Shown piece after piece: positions 54,643-61,906 of a stretch of 64,000 nucleotides of DNA. Every line of letters begins with the position of its first letter. The stretch's first letter is position 1. The notes under the pieces are model-generated. The model had not been told where the DNA came from, ran no database searches, and was given only the letters and a program-made list of their open reading frames with translations. The position numbers and the translations under genes are program-made. Source of the DNA: Thioalkalivibrio nitratireducens DSM 14787 (lineage in GTDB: Bacteria; Pseudomonadota; Gammaproteobacteria; Ectothiorhodospirales; Ectothiorhodospiraceae); contig NC_019902.2 in the NCBI RefSeq assembly GCF_000321415.2, positions 2,790,001 to 2,854,000 of the forward strand. The letters are read 5' to 3'.

Positions 54643-55310
54643 AGGAGTCTCCCATCTTTCATTTTCAGCACACGATCGGCCCGCTCGGCGAGCGCGTTGT
54701 TGTGCGTGACCATCAGCAGTGCGGTGCCATCCTGGTTCAGCGTCTGCAGCAGCAGGTCCATGACTTCGGCCTCGGTCTGCTCGTCGAGGTCGCCGGTCGG
54801 TTCGTCGGCGAACAGCAGCTTCGGCCGGTTGATCAGCGAACGGGCGATTGCGACGCGCCGCTGCTGCCCGCCTGACAACTCGCTGGGGTAGCAGTGGATC
54901 TTCTCCGTCAGCCCGACGGTGTCGAGCAACGCCTCGGCCTGGGAATAGACGTCAGCCGAGACGCGTTCCCGCCCGAACATTCGCGGCAGAACCACGTTGT
55001 CGAGCGCGGTCAGGGTCGGGATCAGGCTCGAAAACTGGAACACGAACCCGATCCGTTCGTTGCGCATCAGCGACCGGCGCGAATCCCGCTGCCCCCACAG
55101 CGATTCATTCTCGAAATAGACCGTTCCCGAGGTGGGCCGCGTGAGCCCTCCGAGCATGCTCAGCAGGGTCGACTTCCCGCTGCCGGAGTGCCCGATCACC
55201 GCGACGAACTCACCCGGCACGATATCAACCGAGACGGTGTGGACCGCGTGGATGCGCTGGTCCCCGATCACATAGGACTTCGACAGTTCTTCGCCACGCA
55301 ACAACATCAT
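54639..55310 (-). CDS. ABC transporter ATPase (LolD/MacB type), second copy
   Basis: A 223-residue ATPase with Walker A GHSGSGKST (about 37-45), the signature LSGGQQRRVAIARS and Walker B LLFADEPTGDLD. It is closely related to the ATPase at 52725-53402 and overlaps FtsX-like genes on both sides by four bases, so two ATPase-permease pairs are arranged in tandem. They may work as two complexes or one heteromeric unit. Confidence 0.9.
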   Translation of the reverse strand: MMLLRGEELSKSYVIGDQRIHAVHTVSVDIVPGEFVAVIGHSGSGKSTLLSMLGGLTRPTSGTVYFENESLWGQRDSRRSLMRNERIGFVFQFSSLIPTLTALDNVVLPRMFGRERVSADVYSQAEALLDTVGLTEKIHCYPSELSGGQQRRVAIARSLINRPKLLFADEPTGDLDEQTEAEVMDLLLQTLNQDGTALLMVTHNNALAERADRVLKMKDGRLL

Positions 55311-56509
55311 TCACCTGCCCGAATCGCGTCGTAGGGTTCAAGTCGTGCGCCCGAGACCGCCGGGTAGCTCGCGCCCAGCGTCGCCACCAGCAGCGCCATC
55401 GCGACCGCCGCACCGCCCATCAGCGCGATGTTCTCGACCGGCGGCCAGAGGAACGGGATGTTCAGCAGCTCGAGGTGGAACACGATCGTGCGGCTGAACA
55501 TTCGCAGCAGAACCAGCCCGAGCGCGACCCCGGCCAGCCCGCCCGCGGCCCCGAGCATCGCCGACTCGGTGAGCACCAGGTTGAACACCCGGCCCTTGCG
55601 CGCGCCGATCGCCCGCAGCAGACCGAGCTCGCGCCGGCGTTCGTTGATGATGGTGGAGAAAATCGCGCTGATCATCAGGACATTGCCTACGATCAGCACG
55701 CCTGTGAGCAGCGCGGTGCCGGCGAACAGCGCGACCACGTTCTGGCGCACGCCGGTCACCACGTTGCCGGCGGTGACCACGGAGATGTTCGGGTTCTGCG
55801 CCAGCGCGAAACGCACGTGGTCCGCATTCGCCCCGCCCTCGAGCCGAACCAGCACCGCGGAGATGTCGCCCCGCCCGAAGCCGAGTTCGACGTCGTCGTA
55901 GTCGCGCGACGCATCGGCCAACGCGTAGGCGTCGGCAAGATCCAGGAAGATCGCGTTGTCGGACAGGCCGATGCCGGTCCGGTCGAGCTTTCCGTACACC
56001 GTGAAGTAGCGCCCGTAGTAATAGACACTCTCACCCAGCTCGAACTGGCTGGCACCGCCGACGACCACGTCCCCGGGCTGCATCTCGCGGTTCAGACGTT
56101 CGTTGACCCAGGGCATCACGGTGAAGTCGCTCTCCCGGTCGAAACCGACCAGGAACGCATCACCGACGATGCAGTGCTCGGCATCGGCCGTGGTGAGAAA
56201 GAGTTGCGAGGCCACGGTGTTCACGCCCTGCAGCGCGCTCACCTCCTCGGCCAGATCCGCCTGCATGTAGAAGGTCGACGGCTCGCCGGTGAGCAGCGCG
56301 CGCTCCATGCCGACCATGGTGCCTCGCGGCACGACCATCAGGTCGGCCCCGAGCTTCGAGAATCCGTGATCCACGCTCCGCTCGATGCCGTGCATCAGCG
56401 TCGCGGTGGCAAACACCGCTGCGGTCGCGATCCCGACCGCGAGCACGAGTGCGGCCGTACGAAACGGCTTGCGAAAAAGGTTGTGTGCTGCCAGCGTAAA
56501 GAGATTCAT
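55307..56509 (-). CDS. FtsX/MacB-like permease, second copy
   Basis: A 400-residue permease: N-terminal helix (TAALVLAVGIATAAVFATATL), a periplasmic domain of about 220 residues, three C-terminal helices and the family ending LGASYPAVSGARLEPYDAIRAGE. It is the first gene after TcDH on the same strand, separated by a strong hairpin (56533-56554). Substrates of such modules include lipoproteins and exported peptides; in nitrous oxide reductase clusters an ABC module supports copper-site maturation, which offers an analogy but no proof. Confidence 0.87.
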   Translation of the reverse strand: MNLFTLAAHNLFRKPFRTAALVLAVGIATAAVFATATLMHGIERSVDHGFSKLGADLMVVPRGTMVGMERALLTGEPSTFYMQADLAEEVSALQGVNTVASQLFLTTADAEHCIVGDAFLVGFDRESDFTVMPWVNERLNREMQPGDVVVGGASQFELGESVYYYGRYFTVYGKLDRTGIGLSDNAIFLDLADAYALADASRDYDDVELGFGRGDISAVLVRLEGGANADHVRFALAQNPNISVVTAGNVVTGVRQNVVALFAGTALLTGVLIVGNVLMISAIFSTIINERRRELGLLRAIGARKGRVFNLVLTESAMLGAAGGLAGVALGLVLLRMFSRTIVFHLELLNIPFLWPPVENIALMGGAAVAMALLVATLGASYPAVSGARLEPYDAIRAGE

Positions 56510-56532
56510 TCCGCCCCCCGAGCATCAAAAGA

Positions 56533-56554
56533 GGGGCCGCCGGACGGCGGCCCC
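56533..56554 (-). terminator. strong hairpin between TcDH and the ABC/FtsX genes
   Basis: GGGGCCGCCG (56533-56542) pairs perfectly with CGGCGGCCCC (56545-56554); on the minus strand it is followed by TCTTTTGA. It may act as a partial terminator or RNA-end stabiliser that lets TcDH be expressed above the downstream genes. Confidence 0.65.
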
Positions 56555-56570
56555 AATGCGCACGACGATG

Positions 56571-58217
56571 TCAGGTCGTGGTGGAACGGCTGATGCGCAG
56601 GTCCTCCAGCGTGCGGGGCACGATCACATTGTCGTGATGACCCATCGGGCTGGGCAGGAAGCCAAGGACCTCGTCGGTCTCGGTTTCCATGATCACGATC
56701 GCGGACGCCGTGTTCTGGTAACCGGAGAGCGTGCCGACGACGAACTTCCCGTCGTAGGTCATCGCCAGCGTATGCATGTCGGGGCCGAGATCGACCTCCT
56801 TCAGCACCTGCCAGTTTTCCGCGTCGATGACCGCGATCCCGTTCGGGGTCGGCGACGGCCACCACATCGTGACGTAAATCTTCTTGGAGTCCGGCGTGAA
56901 CACCATGTGGAAGGTGTTCGGGTAGGCGCCGCGCCAGTCGGGGCTCTCGACGACGGCCTTCTTTTCCCATTTGCTGGGATCTTCGAAGTTGGAGCTGTCC
57001 CAGACCATGATATTGTTCTGGCGCAGGCTGTTCATGAACAGGAAGCTCTTACCGTCGGGCGAGAAGCCCGCCTGGTGACCGGCACTGATCACCTCGGGGA
57101 TCTCCACGGTCCAGGTGTCGTCGTCGACCTTGACCAGCGGGAACTGCGAAGGGGTGCCCTTCGGCCCGGCGAGGACCGCCACCGGCATCTGGTTCTCGCG
57201 GTCGAAGACGACGCAGACACCGGTCAGCCGCATGGAAGCGACCGCCCACTTGCCGCGCGGGTCGAACACCAGCGCATCGTTTGCGCAGGCATTGAGCGTA
57301 CGCTCACCGGAGACCTTGCCGTCCTCGATCGCGAGCTCACCACCCGGCACCAGTTCCCAGTCGATCTTGTTGCCCTTCGATCCCTGCAGGTCGTAACGAC
57401 CGTCGGCCAGCGTCGGCTTCAGGCGCTTGATGGTCATCACACCACCATCGAGCCAGGCGCGCTTCAAATCCTTGACGTTGGCGTCCCAGTCGAAGAACCA
57501 GGCGTACCGGACCTTGTCGGTCTCGCGGTCGAACTCGGCGCAGATGTCCTTCTGGCCGTCGCCTACCGCATAGCCGTCGGCTTCGGGGGTGATCGTCACG
57601 TGCACACCCAGCCCCAGACCGCTGACCTCGGCGGCATCGCGCTGCATGTTCATGCGCGTGCCGTCGTACTTGATGCGGTAGATCTTCATGCCCTCGCCCG
57701 GGTCTTCCACCGTGGCCGGCACACCGTAGATGAACAGGTTCTTGCCGCCCTGGGTATTCACCACGAACTCGAACTCCTTGTAGGGGTCCGGGGACGGGAA
57801 GGCCGCCATGTGGTGCATGATCGGGCAGGTGTCGCCGTAGTTCCACGCGGCCAGCCAGGCCATCGTCCAGCCGGTGCTGAGGTCGGTCGCAGCGACCGTG
57901 CCGGAGAACTTGCCCGGGGCCACCAGCACGTACTTGCCGAGCTGGTCGTAGAAGTCCTGGATCTTGACGTACTTGCTGCCGCTGCGGCCGAACAGCTGGG
58001 CCTGGGCGTCCTGGGTCACCAGGCCGCGGACGCTCTCGGGCATGAACGGGGCGGCGGCGGTGGCGGCGAACGCGGCGCCAGTACCGATGCCGACGGTCTT
58101 CAGGAACTTGCGCCGGGACTCCGATGCGCCCGTGTCCTCCACGCTACCCTCGGTGGCCTCCGCGGCGATGTTCGGCTCGGACAGATCCTTGCCGTCGGTA
58201 TGGTCGGAATTGTTCAT
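56571..58217 (-). CDS. tcDH: thiocyanate dehydrogenase
   Basis: A 548-residue periplasmic enzyme that oxidises thiocyanate to cyanate, sulfur and two electrons at a trinuclear copper centre; distant relative of nitrous oxide reductase. With ATG 58217 as residue 1, every active-site residue I know from the Thioalkalivibrio paradoxus structure is present at its number: K103, H135, H206, E288, D314, H381, H437, H482 and H528. The N-terminus holds a Tat motif (SRRKFLKTVG, residues 34-43) before a long signal to about 75, and a beta-propeller fills the rest. GGAGGAG eight bases upstream fixes the start over the in-frame TTG at 58232. It reads from a sigma-54 promoter divergent to copC. Confidence 0.97.
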   Translation of the reverse strand: MNNSDHTDGKDLSEPNIAAEATEGSVEDTGASESRRKFLKTVGIGTGAAFAATAAAPFMPESVRGLVTQDAQAQLFGRSGSKYVKIQDFYDQLGKYVLVAPGKFSGTVAATDLSTGWTMAWLAAWNYGDTCPIMHHMAAFPSPDPYKEFEFVVNTQGGKNLFIYGVPATVEDPGEGMKIYRIKYDGTRMNMQRDAAEVSGLGLGVHVTITPEADGYAVGDGQKDICAEFDRETDKVRYAWFFDWDANVKDLKRAWLDGGVMTIKRLKPTLADGRYDLQGSKGNKIDWELVPGGELAIEDGKVSGERTLNACANDALVFDPRGKWAVASMRLTGVCVVFDRENQMPVAVLAGPKGTPSQFPLVKVDDDTWTVEIPEVISAGHQAGFSPDGKSFLFMNSLRQNNIMVWDSSNFEDPSKWEKKAVVESPDWRGAYPNTFHMVFTPDSKKIYVTMWWPSPTPNGIAVIDAENWQVLKEVDLGPDMHTLAMTYDGKFVVGTLSGYQNTASAIVIMETETDEVLGFLPSPMGHHDNVIVPRTLEDLRISRSTTT

Positions 58218-58326
58218 TGCTGACTCCTCCAAGTGGATAATGTGCTACGGAAAAGCACTGGCGGCCGTTTCGCATTCCGGGCAATCGGCGACCAGCAAAC
58301 CGCGTTCGTCGCGGTGACCAGGACGT

Positions 58327-58342
58327 AGCGAGATCCGTGCCA
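58327..58342 (-). promoter_or_regulatory. sigma-54 promoter of TcDH
   Basis: On the minus strand: TGGCACGGATCTCGCT, GG at 58341-58340 and GC at 58329-58328, ten bases between; the -24 block TGGCACG is perfect. Transcription should start near 58316, leaving a leader of about 100 bases. Confidence 0.8.
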
Positions 58343-58390
58343 GCACAGCTGCGGCGCGTCGTGGGGCGGAATTTCCGGAGCCAGCCGACA

Positions 58391-58412
58391 TCGGCGCGTT
58401 CCAGCCTGAAAC
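58391..58412 (-). promoter_or_regulatory. shared enhancer-like element between TcDH and copC
   Basis: Read on the minus strand from 58412: GTTTCAGGCTGGAACGCGCC. It matches the element at 26972 at 16 of 22 positions and the one at 61511 at 15 of 22. It lies 50-70 bases upstream of the TcDH -24 box and about 100 upstream of the copC one. A second GTTTCA (minus strand) is at 58440-58435. Overlapping it, GAAACAG-C-CTGTTCC (58408-58422) forms a further near-dyad. Confidence 0.55.
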
Positions 58413-58507
58413 AGCCTGTTCCGTTCCGGGCCGGTGAAACGCCTCTCGGCGCAACGCCGTGACCAAACGCACGGCCCCGGCAGCTGCGACAGAGGGCCGC
58501 TCCGGTC

Positions 58508-58523
58508 CGGCACGCTTTTCGCA
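58508..58523 (+). promoter_or_regulatory. sigma-54-like promoter of copC
   Basis: CGGCACGCTTTTCGCA: GG at 58509-58510 and GC at 58521-58522 with ten bases between. The -24 block is good, the -12 block has one change (TCGC for TTGC). Confidence 0.6.
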
Positions 58524-58648
58524 TGAGGGTGCTCCATCCGCGACGCCGGGGCCCGATGCGCCGGAGGGTCTTCGCCCCCAGCCAGCTCTCCGCACGGACG
58601 GCCGCGGCGCCGCGGACCTGATCGACCCACAACCAACGGAGGCAAGCG

Positions 58649-59131
58649 ATGTACGCAACCAAACCAAGACTCGCGCGTCTGGCATTCGCAGTGCTGGCCG
58701 CAGCGGTGTTCGTCGCGGCACCCGGCACGGCCGACGCACACGCACACCTGCGCGCGGCTGAACCGCCCGAGGCGATCGTCGATGCCGCCGGACTCCGGGA
58801 AATCCGCCTGGTCTTCAGCGAGCCCGTGGTGGGTCGCTTCAGCACGTTCCGGGCGTTTCGCCTGAGCCTTCCCGAGAACGGCATCCGCAATCTGACCCAG
58901 CTCAATACGCTCGCCTCGGAGCTGGAGGTCGACACCGAGGAGAGCGTCCACCACGAAGTGGAACTGGAGAGCGACCTGTCCTCGCAGTCGGCCGAGGTCA
59001 CCCTGCATAGCGATGAACCGCTGCCCGCGGGGGCCTACGCGGTGGTCTGGCGGGTGCTTTCCGTGGACGGGCACACGACCACCGGCTTTCATGCCTTCGT
59101 GCACGCGGGTGGGACCGCCTCGGGCCACTGA
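58649..59131 (+). CDS. copC: CopC-family periplasmic copper-binding protein
   Basis: A 160-residue protein of the CopC fold. The signal peptide ends at TADA (residue 30), making histidine the first mature residue (HAHLRAAEPPE), the N-terminal Cu(II) ligand of CopC proteins; the second ligand group is in VDGHTTTGFHAFVH near 138-151. The Met-rich Cu(I) site of some CopC proteins is absent. An ACGGAGG precedes ATG 58649. copD follows after three bases. It is divergent from TcDH with shared regulatory DNA, so it probably supplies or buffers copper for TcDH. Confidence 0.9.
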   Translation: MYATKPRLARLAFAVLAAAVFVAAPGTADAHAHLRAAEPPEAIVDAAGLREIRLVFSEPVVGRFSTFRAFRLSLPENGIRNLTQLNTLASELEVDTEESVHHEVELESDLSSQSAEVTLHSDEPLPAGAYAVVWRVLSVDGHTTTGFHAFVHAGGTASGH

Positions 59132-59134
59132 CCC

Positions 59135-60304
59135 GTGGAGTTCTTCTGGACGACCCTGGTGCTTGCGGGACTCGTGTTCCTGCTGGCACCGGGGTTCGTG
59201 CGCTACGCAATCCTTCCGTCCGCTGCACCGGACCCGATCATTGGCGGCCGCCGGCTGTTGCCCTGGGCCGGCGTCGGGATGCTCGCAGCGGGCACCGTGG
59301 GCGACGTGCTGCAGGTCATCTGGACTGCGCTCGGCACGCTCGACCCCGAGATGACCTCGGCCTATTTGACCGAAACCCGGCACGGCCGGATCAGCCTGTC
59401 CCGCCTGGGGTTGCTCGTCGCTTTTCTCGCTGCATGGCGGTTGCTGCCTCGGCGCGCCGGCTGGGCCGCCCACGCGTTTTTCGGCGCAGCCCTGGTTCTG
59501 AGCGTCAGCCTCACCAGCCACGCAGCCGGCGACGGCCGTCACCTGCTGGTGGCAGCCGACGCGGTCCATCTCGCGGCGGTCGCTGCGTGGGTCGGGACCG
59601 TGGTTTGCCTGGCACTGATGCCCGTTTGGAACCGCAAACCCGCACCGGCCTGGCTGCCGGAAGCCATGCGCAGGACCTCGGCCGTCGGCCTGGCCGGGGT
59701 CATCGCGATCCTGGTCACGGGAACGTATGGGATCTGGTCCCACTTCTGGAGCCCGGCGCAGGTGCTGGGCACGCCCTATGGCCAGGCGCTGCTGTTGAAG
59801 CTGTTCCTGGTCGCGCTGATCCTCGGGATCGCCGCACTCAACCGCTGGGCACTGGTTCCGGGGGCTGCGCGCACCGGCACCGCGACTCGGCTCGGGTGGT
59901 CGATCCGGGTCGAAGCGGGATTGCTGATCCTGGCGCTGGTCGCCGCCGGCTACTACGTGACGCGGTCGCCGCCGGGGGCGCCGTCATCGCTGCTTGATCC
60001 GGTGGAACTGGCGGAGCAGCTCGGACCCTATCGAATCGATGTCGCCTTTGTTCCGGCCGACCCGGGCTTCCGTCTGCAGCTGGACGTCACCGACCTGGAA
60101 GCCGTGCCGCTGGCCACAGACCCCGGCGTGCACCTGGTGCTGGACATGACGGACCATCGCATGGTGCCGCTGCGTCCCGCGGTGGAACGGATCGGTCCCG
60201 GCCAGTACCGCGCCCGTGACGTGTTCACGATGCCTGGCCGCTGGCAGGCCCGGTTGCAGGTGGGCGACGAAACCATGCTGTTGTTCCTGGATGCGCGGCC
60301 GTGA
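59135..60304 (+). CDS. copD: CopD-family copper resistance/import membrane protein
   Basis: A 389-residue protein with about eight membrane helices (from FFWTTLVLAGLVFLLAPGFV to GLLILALVAAGYYV), including the CopD core (LTSHAAGDGRHLLVAADAVHLAAVAAWVGTV with conserved histidines), then a soluble C-terminal periplasmic domain of about 100 residues resembling FixH/YtkA-like beta folds (YRIDVAFVPADPGFRLQLDVTDL). CopD imports or exports copper with CopC. The start is GTG 59135, three bases after copC. Confidence 0.88.
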   Translation: MEFFWTTLVLAGLVFLLAPGFVRYAILPSAAPDPIIGGRRLLPWAGVGMLAAGTVGDVLQVIWTALGTLDPEMTSAYLTETRHGRISLSRLGLLVAFLAAWRLLPRRAGWAAHAFFGAALVLSVSLTSHAAGDGRHLLVAADAVHLAAVAAWVGTVVCLALMPVWNRKPAPAWLPEAMRRTSAVGLAGVIAILVTGTYGIWSHFWSPAQVLGTPYGQALLLKLFLVALILGIAALNRWALVPGAARTGTATRLGWSIRVEAGLLILALVAAGYYVTRSPPGAPSSLLDPVELAEQLGPYRIDVAFVPADPGFRLQLDVTDLEAVPLATDPGVHLVLDMTDHRMVPLRPAVERIGPGQYRARDVFTMPGRWQARLQVGDETMLLFLDARP

Positions 60305-60341
60305 GCCGTGGTGGGAGAACGCAGCCAGCGCGGCTGAAGAC

Positions 60342-60357
60342 CGGCACGCGAGTTGCA
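60342..60357 (+). promoter_or_regulatory. sigma-54 promoter of tatA
   Basis: CGGCACGCGAGTTGCA: GG at 60343-60344 and GC at 60355-60356, ten bases between. Only the first base differs from TGGCACG-N4-TTGCA. Confidence 0.8.
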
Positions 60358-60507
60358 GGATTTCCACCACCCGGGACGCGCCGCGATGCCGCAGCCCGTC
60401 GGTCAGGGCAGCCGCGGCCACCGTTCATGGGTTAGACTCGGGATCCTGCGGGCGCCCCCGGCATCCACTACTGCAAGCCAACCCTCTGACATTCTGGAGA
60501 ATCCACT

Positions 60508-60771
60508 ATGGGAATCGGCGGTATCAGCATCTGGCAACTAGTCATCATCCTCGCGATCGTGGTGCTTCTGTTCGGCACCAAGAAGCTGCGCAACGTCGGC
60601 GGCGATCTGGGCAGTGCCCTGCGTAACTTCCGCAAGTCGGTGAAGGAACAGGAAGACGGCCCGGACTCCCTGGCCACCGAGCAGGAAACGAAAGGCGACG
60701 ACACGGCACGCCCGGTGGCCCTCGCCCAGGCCGGTGCCGATGCGCCGGGCCGGGCTGGCGATCGTCCCTGA
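60508..60771 (+). CDS. tatA: TatA/E-family twin-arginine translocase component
   Basis: An 87-residue TatA: an N-terminal helix ([22 protein letters not shown], residues 7-28) with the FGTKKLR hinge, an amphipathic helix ([19 protein letters not shown]) and a polar tail. No tatB or tatC follows, so it is an extra copy. With its own sigma-54 promoter, and TcDH and the FccB protein both carrying twin-arginine signals, it looks like a dedicated or capacity-raising component for exporting this system's enzymes. Confidence 0.93.
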   Translation: MGIGGISIWQLVIILAIVVLLFGTKKLRNVGGDLGSALRNFRKSVKEQEDGPDSLATEQETKGDDTARPVALAQAGADAPGRAGDRP

Positions 60772-60858
60772 CCTGCCGCTCCCCTGAAGCCGTCCCCGGG
60801 ATGCTGCGCGGATCCAGGGGGCGGCCCAGCGACGTCCCGCACGGATGCCGATCCCGCG

Positions 60859-61485
60859 ATGATCGAAGTCGCCATCGTCGCCTTCGCCACCTTCTTCGTG
60901 ACGGTGGGGCCGGTAGATGTGGCGGTCGTCTACGCCGCGCTGACCCCGCATCACCCGGAGTCCGCGCGGCGGACCATGGCCATTCGCGCGACGCTGGTGG
61001 CGACCGGTATCCTGCTCGCCTTTGCGCTGGTCGGTGAGACACTGCTCGGCTGGCTGGGGATCTCGCTGCCGGCACTGCGCACCGCGGGCGGCATTCTGTT
61101 GCTGCTGATCGGGATCGACATGGTCTTCGCGCGCCAGTCCGGCGGTGTTTCCGCAACGCCTAGCGAAACCCGGGAGGCCTCGCGGCGAACCGATATCTCG
61201 GTGTTTCCCCTGGCCACACCACTGATCGCAGGCCCGGGCGCCATGGGCGCAGCGATCCTGCTGATGGCCGGCGCCGCCGACTGGCGGCACCAAGCCACGG
61301 TGCTGGCCATGCTGCTGCTGGTGTTGCTGCTTACCCTAGTCTGCCTGCTGGCCGCCGTGCGCATCCAGCGGTTTCTCGGCATTATCGGTGCCCAGGTGCT
61401 CACCCGGATACTCGGTGTGCTGCTGGCCGCACTGGCGGTCCAGTTCATCTTCGACGGGATCATAGCCAGCGGCGTGCTCTCCTGA
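60859..61485 (+). CDS. MarC-family inner-membrane protein
   Basis: A 208-residue protein with six membrane helices; family motifs are FFVTVGPVDVAVVYAALTP, GILLLLIGIDMVFA and the central SVFPLATPLIAGPGAMGAAILLM. MarC proteins have no established substrate. It lies 87 bases after tatA on the same strand and may share the sigma-54 promoter at 60342. Export of cyanate or a related small product is an open possibility without direct support. Confidence 0.85.
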   Translation: MIEVAIVAFATFFVTVGPVDVAVVYAALTPHHPESARRTMAIRATLVATGILLAFALVGETLLGWLGISLPALRTAGGILLLLIGIDMVFARQSGGVSATPSETREASRRTDISVFPLATPLIAGPGAMGAAILLMAGAADWRHQATVLAMLLLVLLLTLVCLLAAVRIQRFLGIIGAQVLTRILGVLLAALAVQFIFDGIIASGVLS

Positions 61486-61510
61486 CCGTCCCGCGGCCCC
61501 GCACCCGAAC

Positions 61511-61532
61511 GTTTCACAACGGAACGTTCCGT
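61511..61532 (+). promoter_or_regulatory. enhancer-like element (GTTTCA plus 14-bp palindrome)
   Basis: GTTTCA at 61511-61516 followed by the perfect palindrome ACGGAACGTTCCGT at 61519-61532. It matches the element at 26972-26994 in sequence and spacing, about 70-90 bases upstream of a sigma-54 promoter. Confidence 0.7.
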
Positions 61533-61599
61533 CCCGCGCCTGGAACGCTTTCGCCGCCATGCGGCTGCGGGAATCGGCCCTGGACCGCGCGCCCGCGTC

Positions 61600-61615
61600 C
61601 GGCACGTCGCTTGCA
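61600..61615 (+). promoter_or_regulatory. sigma-54 promoter of the sensor-less activator
   Basis: CGGCACGTCGCTTGCA: GG at 61601-61602 and GC at 61613-61614, ten bases between. The leader to ATG 61907 would be about 280 bases; nothing else was recognised in 61486-61906. Confidence 0.78.
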
Positions 61616-61906
61616 TGACCTCTGGCCGAGCGGCCCGCCGCGGCAGACCCTGCCAGCAGACGCCCGGTGTACATCTCTCATACGCCGGTGTGCCTCGGGA
61701 CAGGGTCACCGCGGTGCCCCGGGTCGGCAGCGGCCCGAGCCAGTGCCCGTTGTCCCGGGTCGTGGCAGCGGGTCCGGGGCTCTGCTCACCCTGTTGCCCC
61801 GAGTGCCTGCGATCGCACGATGCGCCGCGCAGGACCGGAAACGTGCGCCGCGGCGGTGCTGTACCGCATGACGCGGCCCTGTACGAGGACCGAAATGGAG
61901 AATTCC

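Noticed and set aside
56571-58217. Nitrous oxide reductase (nosZ)
   Set aside because: The propeller and Tat signal resemble NosZ, but there is no CuA cupredoxin domain, and the ligand set matches thiocyanate dehydrogenase residue by residue.
58435-58440. Second GTTTCA near TcDH as a full enhancer copy
   Set aside because: The bases after GTTTCA on the minus strand do not match the rest of the element, so only the copy at 58412 is counted.
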